From Desulfobacteraceae bacterium (lineage in GTDB: Bacteria > Desulfobacterota > Desulfobacteria > Desulfobacterales > Desulfosalsimonadaceae), in assembly GCA_011389515.1 (NCBI GenBank), contig JAABUA010000012.1:1-59176 (forward strand): 59,176 bases of DNA, given 5' to 3'. Within the stretch, counting starts at the first letter, position 1. Every line of letters begins with the position of its first letter. The notes beneath the pieces were generated by a model that saw only the letters and a program-made list of their open reading frames with translations, was not told the DNA's origin and did not search any database. Of this stretch, positions 1 through 9,126 are shown piece after piece. Both the position numbers and the translations under genes were made by a program.

Positions 1-172
1 AGCGGAAGCCGATGCGCCGGCAGGGAGATCCCTGAATTTTCTTCTCCAGGAATTTTTAAGGGAATTCAATACCATGGGGTCCAAAGCCGGCAATGCCGAC
101 ATTTCCCATATTATTGTATCGGCAAAAACAGAGCTTGAAAAAATCAGGGAACAGATTCAAAACGTTGAATAG
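1..172 (+). CDS. yicC: YicC family protein, C-terminal fragment
   Basis: This is the last 56 codons of a gene cut by the left window edge, read from base 2 to the TAG at 170-172. The visible protein contains GRSLNFLLQEFLREFNTMGS and ends KIREQIQNVE. It matches the conserved C-terminus of YicC/YloC (DUF1732), an endoribonuclease-related family that usually ends in a similar Lys/Glu-rich helix. YicC commonly sits upstream of a DUF370 gene and gmk, exactly the order seen here, which supports the call. The N-terminal part is outside the window, so intactness cannot be judged. Confidence 0.85.
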   Translation, partial: AEADAPAGRSLNFLLQEFLREFNTMGSKAGNADISHIIVSAKTELEKIREQIQNVE

Positions 173-222
173 TGCTGAACCCATCTCAAAAGTTGACCTG
201 CCCTCACCAAAAGGAGTTAAAA

Positions 223-501
223 ATGAATTACAACTTACTCAATGTCGGATTCGGAAGCACCATTGTCGCCGATGAAGTGATCGCCATTCTTGCACCAAAC
301 TCCGCCCCCATGAGACGACTCAAGGACGAGGCCAAGGAGGAACAGCGCCTTATTGATGCCACCCACGGCCGCCGCACCCGCTCCATCATCATCACAAAGA
401 CCAATCATATCGTTTTATCCTCCATACAGTCCGAAACCCTTTCGCAACGGTTCATAACGCTCCGGGAAAAGGAACCCTCAAGAACAAAGGACCAGGGATA
501 A
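223..501 (+). CDS. DUF370 / RemA-like small regulator
   Basis: A 92-residue protein starting MNYNLLNVGFGSTIVADEV, with the family signature of an N-terminal N-[VI]-G-F-G stretch and a central Arg-rich segment (GRRTRSIIITK). DUF370 includes RemA, a DNA-binding activator of matrix genes in Bacillus; in Desulfobacterota the family is a conserved but little studied neighbour of gmk. The start is the ATG at 223 because AAGGAG lies 8 bases upstream; an in-frame extension to 172 would overlap the yicC stop and has no ribosome site. The C-terminal 20 residues are polar and probably disordered. The role in this organism is unknown. Confidence 0.85.
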   Translation: MNYNLLNVGFGSTIVADEVIAILAPNSAPMRRLKDEAKEEQRLIDATHGRRTRSIIITKTNHIVLSSIQSETLSQRFITLREKEPSRTKDQG

Positions 502-517
502 TGTCACCGGAGGGACG

Positions 518-1132
518 ATGTCTGACCTGATGGCTGATCCTATGTCTGATGCACCGCAGAAAGGAGCGCTTTTTATCGTATCCGCACCCTCCGGCGCAGG
601 CAAAACAACGCTTTGCAATGCATTGCAAAGCCGTTTCAAATCCCTTGCTTATTCCGTGTCTCATACGACAAGGTCACCCCGTGAAAACGAAGTGAACGGG
701 CAGGATTACTTTTTTATTTCAAAGGAAATGTTCGAGGATAAAATCAGAAACGGAAAGTGGGCGGAGTGGGCGAAGGTGCATGACAACTACTACGGCACCT
801 GTGCGGAAAAGCTGAACGAAATGCTTTCTTCAGGCCGGCACATCCTCCTCGACATCGATGTGGCCGGGGCGGCCCAGATAAAAAGCCGTTTTCCGGAAAG
901 CATCGCCATCTTTATCATGCCCCCTTCCATTGAAATCCTGGAATCTCGTTTGCGGTCCAGGGGCACGGACAAAGAGGAAGAAATCCTGAAAAGGATCGCG
1001 CATGCCCACAAAGAAATTGCCGGCAGCGATTTTTACGACCACATTGTTGTCAACGACCGGCTCGATGACGCAATCAAGGCGCTTTCCGGGCTGATCCGCA
1101 AGTATACGGGTGATGATGAAAAACACGTTTGA
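518..1132 (+). CDS. gmk: Guanylate kinase
   Basis: Phosphorylates GMP to GDP with ATP in purine nucleotide salvage and supply. The protein (204 residues, normal length) carries the P-loop SAPSGAGKTTL near residues 22-32, the GMP-binding SHTTRSPRENEVNGQDY segment, and the lid-region arginines RLRSRGTD. The start at 518 follows GGAGG at 509-513. The stop overlaps the start of the following methyltransferase gene, so the two are probably translationally coupled. The N-terminus is about 12 residues longer than in E. coli; a second ATG at codon 9 could be used instead. Confidence 0.95.
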   Translation: MSDLMADPMSDAPQKGALFIVSAPSGAGKTTLCNALQSRFKSLAYSVSHTTRSPRENEVNGQDYFFISKEMFEDKIRNGKWAEWAKVHDNYYGTCAEKLNEMLSSGRHILLDIDVAGAAQIKSRFPESIAIFIMPPSIEILESRLRSRGTDKEEEILKRIAHAHKEIAGSDFYDHIVVNDRLDDAIKALSGLIRKYTGDDEKHV

Positions 1133-1871
1133 AATCATATCCGGCATCCATTCCGTCGAAGAAGCGCTGCATGCAGGCAGGCGTGAATTTTATGAGCTAT
1201 ATGCCGGGCGACCGCTGCCGGAGGGCATCGCCGATGCGGCACGGGAAAAAAATATTCCCGTGCACCAGAAATCGGCGGATGAACTGGGGAGGCTCGCCCG
1301 AACCGACCAGCATCAACAGATTGCCGCAAAAGTGACACCTTTTATGCCGGAAAGCCTTTTCACCCTGTTCAAACAGAATGGCACAGGAACTTCCAGCCCT
1401 TTATACGTCATTATTGACAGCGTTGAAGACCCCCGCAACCTGGGCGCGCTGATCCGCACATCGGCATGCGCGGGCGTTACCGGCGTTATCGTACCAAAGG
1501 ACCGGTGCGCACCTTTATCACCATCCGTTTCGCGGGCTTCGGCCGGCGCAATGGAGCATTGCAGAATATGCCGGGTGACAAACCTTGTCAGTACAATGAA
1601 AGAACTGAAAAAAAGCAATGCGTGGATTACCGGACTTGACCGCAAGGGGCATTTATCGGTATACGATGTGGATATGACCGGCGCCTGCGCCATTGTCGTT
1701 GGCGGTGAACATACGGGAATCCGGCGACTTGTTGCCCAAAACTGCGACCATCTCTGCCATATTCCTCAATTCGGGGCGGTGAACTCCCTGAATGCTTCGG
1801 TTGCAGGCGCGATCGCCATATATGAAGCCGTTCGCCAGCGAAGTCGTGAAAAACGAAAAACCAACTGTTGA
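1113..1871 (+). CDS. rlmB: 23S rRNA 2'-O-ribose methyltransferase, TrmH/RlmB family (SpoU)
   Basis: A 252-residue SPOUT-class methyltransferase that most likely methylates the ribose of G2251 in 23S rRNA using S-adenosylmethionine. The N-terminal substrate-binding domain starts ISGIHSVEEALHAGRREFYELYAG. The catalytic domain has the three SpoU motifs: DSVEDPRNLGALIRTSACAG, VVGGEHTGIRRL, and PQFGAVNSLNASVAGAI, which form the knotted cofactor site. The start lies inside gmk; GTG 1110, ATG 1113 and ATG 1116 are all possible and 1113 is a choice. TrmB-type alternatives are unlikely given these motifs, but the exact RNA site is inferred only from the family. Confidence 0.88.
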   Translation: MMKNTFEIISGIHSVEEALHAGRREFYELYAGRPLPEGIADAAREKNIPVHQKSADELGRLARTDQHQQIAAKVTPFMPESLFTLFKQNGTGTSSPLYVIIDSVEDPRNLGALIRTSACAGVTGVIVPKDRCAPLSPSVSRASAGAMEHCRICRVTNLVSTMKELKKSNAWITGLDRKGHLSVYDVDMTGACAIVVGGEHTGIRRLVAQNCDHLCHIPQFGAVNSLNASVAGAIAIYEAVRQRSREKRKTNC

Positions 1872-1889
1872 AAGGAACCCGGAAAGCAC

Positions 1890-3113
1890 ATGGATCAACC
1901 TGGAAAAATAACAAAAAACAGCAGCGGAGAGCTTATTGTGCCGGATCATGTCATCATCCCCTTTATCGAGGGAGACGGGATCGGACCCGATATCTGGCGG
2001 GCCACCAAGGCCGTCATCGATGGCGCAGTAAATATTGCGTACCCCGGAGAAAGAAAGATCTTCTGGCACGAATTGTTTGTGGGTGAAAAGGGGTTTAAAA
2101 AAGACGGCCAGTGGTTGTCCGACGAGGCGTTGGGGGAAATAAAAGACCACATGGTAGCCATAAAGGGGCCGCTTACCACGCCCGTGGGCGAAGGTATCCG
2201 GAGCCTCAACGTAACCATCCGTCAAAAACTGGACCTTTTCGCCTGTATTCGCCCCGTCAAATACGTCGATTCCGTCCCTTCCCCCATGAAAAATCCCCAA
2301 AAGATCGACATGGTCATTTTCAGGGAAAATACGGAGGATGTCTATGCAGGCATTGAGTGGGCATCCGGGAGCCCCGGCGCCGAAAAAGTCTCCGCTTTTT
2401 TACGGGACGTGATGGGTGCTGACCTTCCAGAAAATTCAGGCATCGGAATCAAGCCCATCAGCCCCGGAAACACGAAGCGGCTCGTGGCCAAGGCCATTGA
2501 ACATGCCATTGAAAACGAATATCCCAGCGTGACCCTGATGCACAAGGGCAATATCATGAAATTCACGGAAGGCGCGTTTCGAAACTGGGGTTACGAGGTG
2601 GCCATCGAAAAGTTCCGGGACAAGATCATTACCGAAGAAGAGCTGTATGACAACTATGACGGATCTCCGCCGGAAGGAAAAATCGTTATTAAAGACCGGA
2701 TCGCAGATATGATGTTCCAGCAGGTGCTGCTCCGGCCCGAAGAATTCAGCGTCATCGCAACCCCGAATTTGAACGGAGATTACATATCCGATGCGCTTGC
2801 AGCCCAGGTGGGTGGGCTTGGAATGGCACCAGGTGCCAATATCAGCAATGAATGTGGGGTGTTTGAAGCAACCCACGGCACGGCGCCAAAGTATGCGGGG
2901 CTTGACAAGGTAAACCCCAGTTCCCTGATTCTTTCAGGCGCCATGATGCTTGACCACATTGGATGGAACGTCGCAGCGGAGCTGATCCGCAGCAGTCTCC
3001 AGGCAACGGTGAAATCCGGCACGGTAACATATGACCTTGCCCGCCAGATACCAGGAGCAAAGGAAATAAACTGCTCTGCATTTGGAAATGAGATCGTCCG
3101 GCACATGAAATGA
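1890..3113 (+). CDS. icd: NADP-dependent isocitrate dehydrogenase
   Basis: Oxidatively decarboxylates isocitrate to 2-oxoglutarate, a TCA step that also supplies NADPH. The 407-residue protein is close in length to E. coli Icd and has the substrate loop [10 protein letters not shown] (including the serine phosphorylated in E. coli), the motif [15 protein letters not shown], the metal-binding aspartates in [14 protein letters not shown], and [14 protein letters not shown]. The Lys-Tyr in this last motif is the NADP-preferring signature of the E. coli enzyme, as opposed to the Asp-Ile of NAD enzymes. It lies 18 bases after the methyltransferase gene and overlaps comF. It is far from the other TCA genes at 32-43 kb. 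Confidence 0.95.
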   Translation: MDQPGKITKNSSGELIVPDHVIIPFIEGDGIGPDIWRATKAVIDGAVNIAYPGERKIFWHELFVGEKGFKKDGQWLSDEALGEIKDHMVAIKGPLTTPVGEGIRSLNVTIRQKLDLFACIRPVKYVDSVPSPMKNPQKIDMVIFRENTEDVYAGIEWASGSPGAEKVSAFLRDVMGADLPENSGIGIKPISPGNTKRLVAKAIEHAIENEYPSVTLMHKGNIMKFTEGAFRNWGYEVAIEKFRDKIITEEELYDNYDGSPPEGKIVIKDRIADMMFQQVLLRPEEFSVIATPNLNGDYISDALAAQVGGLGMAPGANISNECGVFEATHGTAPKYAGLDKVNPSSLILSGAMMLDHIGWNVAAELIRSSLQATVKSGTVTYDLARQIPGAKEINCSAFGNEIVRHMK

Positions 3114-3997
3114 TGTCGAGGAGTTGCTTTCCTGTGGCTGGCTGGAAACAGATTCTTCAGGGGATACGGCAGGGTATATCCAGCGGCCTTTTTCCCGATA
3201 TATGCTTTTGCTGCAATGAATTTATTGAGCGGGCAAATTACGCGGGTGCAGAAGAACGCCCTGCAGCCGGAAACAGCCTTGTAAATGAAACGGCTGAACA
3301 GATCTTTGCCGAAATAATGGCGCCATGCCTGTGCAGCGGATGCATTGACGGCTACTTGCCGGTGACGCCGCCCTTCTGTACCCGCTGCGGAGAACAGTTT
3401 ATCAGCAGATCGGTTGAAAACCACCTTTGCGGCCAGTGTATTTCAGCTGATATAGCGGGGAAAAAGCGCTTTGTTTCCGCACGGGCTTGCGGGCAGTATT
3501 CCGGTACACTGAAAAAACTCGTACACACCTATAAATATCATGGAAAAACCGGACTCGGACGCCCCCTTGGCGCCCTTTTGCATATTCATCTGCTGAAGCA
3601 TTATGACAACGGAAAAATCGATTTGATCCTCCCCGTCCCGCTGCATCGTCAAAAACTCGTAAAAAGAGGGTTTGACCAGGTCATGGGGATGCTTTGCAAC
3701 TGGCCGTGGTCTGCCCAAGGCCGGGATAAACTTCTGGAAAACGGTATGGTTTTATGCGAAAATGTACTGATACGCGTAAAAAACACCGACACCCAGACCG
3801 GCCTTGACAGGAAGCAGCGGGGAAAAAATGTGAAAAACGCTTTTGCCGTAACCGATAAAGACCGGATCAAAAACAAACGCATCCTCGTAATCGACGATGT
3901 ATACACCACCGGCGCTACACTGGAGGAATGTTCCTCCGCATTATACCGTGCCGGTGCCTCACAGGTCTGCTTTCTGACGCTGGCAAGGGCCATGTAA
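3110..3997 (+). CDS. comF: ComF family protein (phosphoribosyltransferase-like)
   Basis: A 295-residue protein with an N-terminal Cys-rich zinc-ribbon region (CFCC, CLCSGC, CTRCG, CGQC) and a C-terminal type I phosphoribosyltransferase-like domain with the PRPP loop [14 protein letters not shown] and the [17 protein letters not shown] segment typical of ComF/GntX. The family is linked to DNA uptake and to gluconate growth in different bacteria; its biochemical activity is not settled. The ATG overlaps the icd stop (ATGA), and its own stop overlaps the next start (TAATG), so it sits in a translationally coupled run. The insert between the first and second Cys clusters is longer than usual. Confidence 0.88.
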   Translation: MMSRSCFPVAGWKQILQGIRQGISSGLFPDICFCCNEFIERANYAGAEERPAAGNSLVNETAEQIFAEIMAPCLCSGCIDGYLPVTPPFCTRCGEQFISRSVENHLCGQCISADIAGKKRFVSARACGQYSGTLKKLVHTYKYHGKTGLGRPLGALLHIHLLKHYDNGKIDLILPVPLHRQKLVKRGFDQVMGMLCNWPWSAQGRDKLLENGMVLCENVLIRVKNTDTQTGLDRKQRGKNVKNAFAVTDKDRIKNKRILVIDDVYTTGATLEECSSALYRAGASQVCFLTLARAM

Positions 3998-4779
3998 TGC
4001 GATTTCGCGAAAAAAACGGCATCCTGTATGCAACCTTTGACATCCTGGATCAATTTCCGGATCTCAGCCACGGGGTTTTCACCCGACAAGGCGGATGCAG
4101 CGGGGGCTCTTTTGCGTCCCTGAATGTCGGGAAAAACAACGGCGACGACCTTTCAGCGGTTTTTCACAACCGCCGTAAGATCGCCGGATGCTTTGGCGGA
4201 AGGGCGTTGTTTTTTCTGTCCCAAGTGCATGGAACCCGCATCATTGTAAGCGAGGATATGGAAAGCCAAGATATGGATGCCGCCGTGGACGAACAAGACG
4301 CCCCTTGTGAAGCCGATGGCGTGGTTTCCGGCAAGCCGGGGAAGATGCTTGCCGTACAGGTGGCTGACTGCCAGTCGGTGATGCTTTATGACCCCATTCA
4401 AAAAGTAGTTGCAAACATTCATGCAGGGTGGCGCGGCAGCATCGGCAATATCATCGGCAGCTGCATCGAAACCATGAAAGGCCGTTTCAACGCCGATCCG
4501 AAAAGGATTGTCGCCGGCATCGGACCCTCTTTGGGCCCATGCTGTGCGGAATTCATCAACTACAAAACGGAAATTCCAGTAACCTTCTGGAAATACAGGG
4601 ATGAGCAAAACCGATTTAACTTCTGGCAGGCCAGCCATGACCAACTGAAAGCGTGCGGCGTTTGCGCCGGAAACATCCAATGGGCAAATATCTGCACCCG
4701 CTGCAATACACACCTGTTCTTTTCATACCGGCACGCAAACACCACCGGGCGGTTTGCATCCGTCATCGGAATGATATAA
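3997..4779 (+). CDS. pgeF: Peptidoglycan editing factor PgeF (YfiH, Cu-oxidase_4)
   Basis: A 260-residue protein of the laccase-domain family. It carries the conserved metal/catalytic set: His in SQVHGTRI, Cys in VQVADCQSVMLYDP and His in NIHAGWRG. Proteins of this family remove misincorporated L-serine-containing peptidoglycan precursors in E. coli and also have purine nucleoside phosphorylase/adenosine deaminase activity. The ATG shares its first base with the comF stop, which fixes the start. The C-terminal CTRCNTHLFFSYR is the usual family ending. Function is assigned by family; no local gene points to a specific substrate. Confidence 0.9.
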   Translation: MRFREKNGILYATFDILDQFPDLSHGVFTRQGGCSGGSFASLNVGKNNGDDLSAVFHNRRKIAGCFGGRALFFLSQVHGTRIIVSEDMESQDMDAAVDEQDAPCEADGVVSGKPGKMLAVQVADCQSVMLYDPIQKVVANIHAGWRGSIGNIIGSCIETMKGRFNADPKRIVAGIGPSLGPCCAEFINYKTEIPVTFWKYRDEQNRFNFWQASHDQLKACGVCAGNIQWANICTRCNTHLFFSYRHANTTGRFASVIGMI

Positions 4780-4820
4780 TCCGGCATGTACCAATAGGCC
4801 ATATGCAAGGAAACAACCGA

Positions 4821-5618
4821 ATGCCCCAGGAAACATCAACCATACTTTACCATCACAAAATCAAGAACGGTTATCACAAAATCGGCCTTTCATGCGACTT
4901 GTCATATGCCGAAGCCTCTGCCGGCCAGTTCGTAACACTGAAAGCCAGGGGGCATTTAGATCCCCTGCTGCGCCGCCCGTTTTCCATCCACCGGATCATC
5001 AAAGACAAAAACAAGGTCTCCGGACTGGAAATCCTTTACCGGGTGGTGGGCGGTTTTACCGAACGTCTTTCTGAAATGGCGCCAAATGAGACCATTGATC
5101 TTTTGGGTCCCCTGGGGCATGGTTTTACCCTGACTGCCGGATTAAAAAAACCGGTACTTGTGGCCGGCGGCATCGGTGTGGCCCCCATTGTCTTTCTGGC
5201 GGAATCCTTGGGAGAACAGGGAATCGATCTTTCCGGCGTTCCCGTGTTTCTCGGGGGGAAAACAGTCTCCGATATATTGTGCGAAAAGGATTTTTCCGAA
5301 CGCGGCATGAGCGTAAACATCACCACGGAAGACGGCAGTTGCGGACAAAAGGGAATGATCACCGAACCTCTTGCGGTGTATCTGGCAACCCACAAACCGG
5401 ACATCATTTATTCCTGCGGCCCGCAGGGCCTTTTGCACGCCGTGGCGGATATTGCCGCAGCGCACCAGATTCGCTGCGAAGTCTCCATTGAGACCATTAT
5501 GGCCTGCGGTCTTGGCGTATGCATGGGATGCGCGGTCAAAACAAAGGATTATTCTGACGGCTATCGTCATATCTGCAAAGATGGCCCGGTTTTCGACGCG
5601 TCCGTGGTGGTTTTTTAA
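4821..5618 (+). CDS. pyrK: Dihydroorotate dehydrogenase electron-transfer subunit PyrK-like
   Basis: A 265-residue ferredoxin-reductase-fold protein. The N-terminal FAD domain has LLRRPFSIH (FAD-binding RxxS), followed by an NAD-binding half with LVAGGIGVAPIVFLAESL. The C-terminus holds the PyrK [2Fe-2S] cysteines CGLGVCMGCAVK plus a later Cys in RHICKDGP. PyrK passes electrons from the PyrD FMN to NAD in class 1B dihydroorotate dehydrogenase. The ATG at 4821 follows AAGGA by 9 bases; an upstream ATG at 4803 is possible. No pyrD follows within the window, which is unusual. A sulfide/NADPH oxidoreductase-type relative cannot be fully excluded, though the Cys pattern favours PyrK. Confidence 0.85.
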   Translation: MPQETSTILYHHKIKNGYHKIGLSCDLSYAEASAGQFVTLKARGHLDPLLRRPFSIHRIIKDKNKVSGLEILYRVVGGFTERLSEMAPNETIDLLGPLGHGFTLTAGLKKPVLVAGGIGVAPIVFLAESLGEQGIDLSGVPVFLGGKTVSDILCEKDFSERGMSVNITTEDGSCGQKGMITEPLAVYLATHKPDIIYSCGPQGLLHAVADIAAAHQIRCEVSIETIMACGLGVCMGCAVKTKDYSDGYRHICKDGPVFDASVVVF

Positions 5619-5658
5619 GCGGCACGCCGGAGGATATGAAAAAAAAGGAAACCCTGAA

Positions 5659-6702
5659 ATGTCTGACGAATACCGGCTCACCCAGAAAACAAAAGCCTCC
5701 GGCTGAGCCGCCAAGCTGGGTCCGGGGGTCCTGGACCGCGTGGTGGCAAATCTGCCCATAAAAAAAGACCCGCGCCTGTTGGTTGGCGTGGAGAGCTCCG
5801 ATGATGCCGGCGTATATCTTTTAAACGAAGATACGGCCCTTATCCAGACGCTCGATTTTTTTACGCCGATTGTAGACAGCCCGTATGATTTCGGGCGCAT
5901 CGCCGCAGCCAATGCATTGAGCGATGTGTATGCCATGGGGGGGCGCCCCGTAACGGCAATGAACATCGTGTGTTTTCCCGCAGGCGATCTGCCGGAGTCG
6001 GTCCTCCGGGAAACGCTGGAAGGCGGACTGGAAAAAATCCATGAATCCGGGGCGGTGCTCGCAGGGGGACATAGTGTGGATGACGCGGAATTCAAGTACG
6101 GTCTTTCCGTTACAGGCATCGTCCATCCGCAAAAGCTTTTGACCAATGCCGGATCACGAATCGGCGACCGGCTGATCCTGAGCAAGGCCATCGGCACCGG
6201 CATCCTGGCTACGGCCGTAAAGGGAAACATTGCCGATCAGAAGATTGCCGACTTGTTGGTCCGGGTCACGTCCACGCTCAACCGGCAGGCTGCGGAAACG
6301 GTACAGGCTTTTTCGCCGACCGCGTGCACGGACATTACCGGATTCGGCCTGGCCGGGCACCTTTTTGAAATGGCCCGGGCTTCGGGAAAACAATTGCAGA
6401 TCGACACCAGCAGCATCCCGATCCTTGAATCGGCGATACAATTTGGTGAAATGGGCCTTTTTCCGGCAGGCGCATATGCCAACAAAAAGCACTTCAGCGG
6501 ACCGGTCACGGTTGATCCGCGCATCAACGATATCCTGGCGGATATCCTGTTCGATCCCCAGACCTCAGGGGGACTTGTCCATTCCCTTCCCGCATCAAAG
6601 GCCGCCGAATGCCTGGCAGCGCTCCGGGACAAGGGTGTTGATGCCCACCTGATCGGCGAAGTTGCTGGAGACGATGCCTGCGGAAAAGTGGTTTTCATGT
6701 AA
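5659..6702 (+). CDS. selD: Selenide, water dikinase SelD containing selenocysteine (in-frame UGA)
   Basis: Makes selenophosphate from selenide and ATP for selenocysteine synthesis. The ATG at 5659 follows AAAAGGAA and gives MSDEYRLTQKTKASG, then TGA at 5704-5706, then AAKLGPGVLDRVVANL. In SelD the residue at this place is the catalytic Cys or Sec of the G-[CU]-x-x-K motif, so the UGA is read as selenocysteine and not as a stop. The downstream part has the ATP-binding motifs DDAGVYLL, TLDFFTPIVD, AMGGRP and LAGGHSVDDAEFKYGL, and ends normally (347 residues). Starting at a later codon would lose the active site. The gene follows pyrK closely and its product likely supports its own synthesis. 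Confidence 0.95.
5704..5745 (+). promoter_or_regulatory. Selenocysteine UGA with candidate bacterial SECIS hairpin
   Basis: Just downstream of the UGA, GGTCC (5719-5723) can pair with GGACC (5733-5737) around the G-rich loop GGGGGTCCT, and an outer CCA/TGG pair (5711-5713 with 5741-5743) can extend the stem. Bacterial SECIS elements lie within the coding region roughly this far from the UGA and have an apical loop with exposed G residues. The exact fold is not proven here; the selenocysteine call rests mainly on the protein motif. Confidence 0.55.
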
Positions 6703-6751
6703 GGGGTTCCGTAACGCCTGCGTACGGGATCATTGGTCCGGCCACGGAATG

Positions 6752-7132
6752 TCAGGGGTGGTCCCATATGACATACTGCGGCCGCGTAATATACAACCGC
6801 GAATCTTCCAAGCCCTGTTCCCTGTACTGGCTTGCTTCGAGGTATTCCTTGTCCTTTATCATGCTGAAAAAAGCGGATCGGGAGGGATACTGCACCAAAA
6901 GCACGGCATCCCATGCATCCTCCCCGATAAAGGTCTTGGCATCCGATCCGTAATATATCACGTGGGCGCCGATTTTGCTTAACATCGGCATGATCAGCTG
7001 GGAATATTTTTCATAAAACGCCTCTCCCCCTTTCGGCTTGAAGCGAAGCATGTTAACCATCACCAATGGGCCATCATTGGAAATGGCTTGCAGATCCTCC
7101 AGCTGCTCCTTTGTCGGCAATATTGTCGTCAT
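6752..7132 (-). CDS. DUF1330 domain protein
   Basis: A 126-residue protein with a dimeric alpha-beta barrel (ferredoxin-like) fold typical of DUF1330. It has the signature LVMVNMLRFKPKGGEAFYEKY near residues 23-43 and a later VLLVQYPSRSAFFSMI segment followed by a Tyr/Arg-rich C-terminus. Members are small cytoplasmic proteins of unknown reaction. The gene points towards selD (convergent) and lies downstream of the QueG-like gene on the same strand with about 26 bases between, so the two may be co-transcribed. No enzyme activity can be assigned. Confidence 0.8.
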   Translation of the reverse strand: MTTILPTKEQLEDLQAISNDGPLVMVNMLRFKPKGGEAFYEKYSQLIMPMLSKIGAHVIYYGSDAKTFIGEDAWDAVLLVQYPSRSAFFSMIKDKEYLEASQYREQGLEDSRLYITRPQYVIWDHP

Positions 7133-7158
7133 GACTCCTCCGTTTGCGTCGTTTTATA

Positions 7159-8295
7159 TCAAAAATGCGTCTTTATTCCGGACAGCGCATTTTCAATTTC
7201 ACTTTTCAACCCATCGTCGCATTTTCCGACCTGATTTTGAAGCGCCTTTTCCGCCTTTTTGCCACCGATGCGGCCCAGCGCCCATGCACACATCTTCCTT
7301 ACCCGTTCATCGGCGTTTTGCACCATCTCCTTTTCCAGATCCGGCACATAAACTGCATCAAGTGTGTTTCCCATGGCCCGGGCCGCATTCATATGCCATC
7401 GCCATAAGTCCGATGACGGCATGTAAAACATGTGCGGCTGGATGTGCGCTTCGTAATAGGCCACGTCCATGTGAAGCAGTGCGGGCAGAGAAAAAGAAGG
7501 CGCCATTTTCACGACCTTCTCATTGATCGGGAGAAACTTTGACCGGGCCATCCAGGCGCGGTTCCTGGGGCAGACGTTCTGGCAGTGGTCGCAACCGTAA
7601 ACCCACAATCCCATGGGCTCCCGGAGTTCTTCCGGCGTGATATCCTCTCCGAAGTAAGTCAAATACGAAATGCACCGACGGGGATCGATTTTTCGGGGTC
7701 CTTTCAAGGCGCCGGTGGGGCATGCGGAAATACAGGCGTTTTTGCACCAGTCCGGACAACCGACCGTCAGCGTGGGCGCATCCGGTTCGAATTCTGCATC
7801 GACGACCACGGCAATGGGAAGGGTCCATGAGCCGCCCGCGACGGCACGGTCGGCGTAAAACAGGCAGTTTTTGCCGAAAGTGCCGAGGCCGGCGCGCGCC
7901 GCGGCCACCCGGTGGGGCAGGTTAAAAGGGATTTTGGTCTGTATCCCCTGATCCCGTAAAAAAGAACGAAACGCCTTGATTTTCCGTGTCAGCCCATCCT
8001 TTGTAAGACGGTCGTCATCCAGGTAGCAGCGGCCGAAATGATTCTCCATCTCCGGGGGGAAGGACCGGTCGAAATAATGGCCAAGCAAAACGATAATCGA
8101 TTTTGCACCCGGCAGTATCGCAGACGGATCGGTCCCCGTGGAAAGCTCCAGGCCCAATTTGTACGCCCAGTCATAATATTGCTTTCGCTCCTCTAAAATT
8201 TTCAAGTGTTCCGTGAAAGGGGACGCATCACAGATGCCGATATCGGCAAACCCCAGTTCAAATGCCTTGTCAATAATCAACTGCCGGGTCAGCAT
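7159..8295 (-). CDS. QueG-like Fe-S protein with C-terminal HEAT-like helices
   Basis: A 378-residue protein related to epoxyqueuosine reductase. It has the cobalamin-reductase-like N-terminal part with RVAAARAGLGTFGKNCLFY, then a double [4Fe-4S] ferredoxin module: CKNACISACPTGAL and YGCDHCQNVCPRN. The last 60 residues (NADERVRKMCAWALGRIGG) resemble a HEAT repeat as in true QueG. The start at 8295 follows GGAG 8 bases upstream. Because several hallmark QueG residues differ and anaerobes often carry QueG-like paralogues, the substrate is left open. It could be the queuosine enzyme or an uncharacterised corrinoid/Fe-S reductase. Confidence 0.7.
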   Translation of the reverse strand: MLTRQLIIDKAFELGFADIGICDASPFTEHLKILEERKQYYDWAYKLGLELSTGTDPSAILPGAKSIIVLLGHYFDRSFPPEMENHFGRCYLDDDRLTKDGLTRKIKAFRSFLRDQGIQTKIPFNLPHRVAAARAGLGTFGKNCLFYADRAVAGGSWTLPIAVVVDAEFEPDAPTLTVGCPDWCKNACISACPTGALKGPRKIDPRRCISYLTYFGEDITPEELREPMGLWVYGCDHCQNVCPRNRAWMARSKFLPINEKVVKMAPSFSLPALLHMDVAYYEAHIQPHMFYMPSSDLWRWHMNAARAMGNTLDAVYVPDLEKEMVQNADERVRKMCAWALGRIGGKKAEKALQNQVGKCDDGLKSEIENALSGIKTHF

Positions 8296-8474
8296 GTCTC
8301 ATCTCCTTTGCAATGCAGTTCAGTCGTTGAAATTTGCAACTGTATTGTTACTAAAAAAACGCGAAAATGTATAGAGGATTACGCCCGGGTTCTTTTTTTA
8401 TATTGACCCGGAAATCTACTTGTGATAGTGATTGCCTTTTTTAAATGTTGCGTATTCCGGTATAAAGAAGACGG

Positions 8475-8693
8475 ATGGAAAAAAAGCCGAAATCAGCGTT
8501 CCGGGAGTTGGCTTACTACAGCGGCATTGGACTTTCGGTGGCCTTCTCCATATTCATTGGACTGTTCATCGGGGTGGCGCTGGATCGGCACTTTGATACG
8601 GTGCCGGTTTTTACGCTGATCTTTCTCGCCTTTGGCGTCGGCGCCGGCTTTTCGAACATTATCCGGGCGATCAAACGAACCCAGGATCTTTGA
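8475..8693 (+). CDS. atpZ: AtpZ/AtpI family F0 accessory protein
   Basis: A 72-residue membrane protein with two predicted helices (around residues 13-36 and 42-64) separated by DRHFDTVP. The pattern GIGLSVAFSIFIGLFIGVALDRHF is typical of AtpZ, which assists F0 ring assembly and may form a Mg/Ca channel with AtpI in other bacteria. It is the first gene of the atpZ-atpI-atpB-atpE run, spaced 39 bases from the next gene. The ribosome site is weak (AAGAAGACGG). Upstream, TTGACC near 8403 could be a -35 element but no good -10 is seen. Confidence 0.85.
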   Translation: MEKKPKSAFRELAYYSGIGLSVAFSIFIGLFIGVALDRHFDTVPVFTLIFLAFGVGAGFSNIIRAIKRTQDL

Positions 8694-8732
8694 CTTCCGG
8701 TTGGTGCAACGATTTCTAAAAACGGATCATGC

Positions 8733-9125
8733 ATGGGCATTCAGGAACGAATTATAAAATTCATCATGTGGTCAAATTGGGCTCTCTTTGCCGCTTTTAT
8801 GGCTATCGGTATTTTAATGGCCGCCCCCACAGCGCAACTGGCCGGACTTCTGGCCGGCGGATTGATCGCTACCGTGAATTTTCACCTGCTGTACAGAGGG
8901 CTCCGGCGATCTTTGCTCGAGCCTGAAGAACCGTCTCATACATCCAGAATACTCGGCAAATACTACGTCCGCTTCATCATCAGCGGTATCATTATATTTA
9001 TACTATTATCCGGCAGTTATGTTCATCCTGTCGGTCTGTTGATCGGTTTGTCGATCGTTGTGGCAAGCATTTTACTGGCAACGATACGGGAAGTTACAAT
9101 ACTCATAAACAAGGAGGCGATCTGA
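8733..9125 (+). CDS. atpI: ATP synthase subunit I (AtpI-like)
   Basis: A 130-residue protein with four predicted transmembrane helices (about residues 10-28, 33-52, 75-93 and 97-118). Between helices 2 and 3 is a short soluble loop, RGLRRSLLEPEEPSHTSRIL. Subunit I helps assemble the c-ring and is not part of the finished enzyme. It lies between atpZ and atpB, ending one base before the atpB start, so translation is coupled. Sequence conservation in this family is low, so the name depends largely on topology and location. Confidence 0.8.
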   Translation: MGIQERIIKFIMWSNWALFAAFMAIGILMAAPTAQLAGLLAGGLIATVNFHLLYRGLRRSLLEPEEPSHTSRILGKYYVRFIISGIIIFILLSGSYVHPVGLLIGLSIVVASILLATIREVTILINKEAI

Positions 9126-9126
9126 A

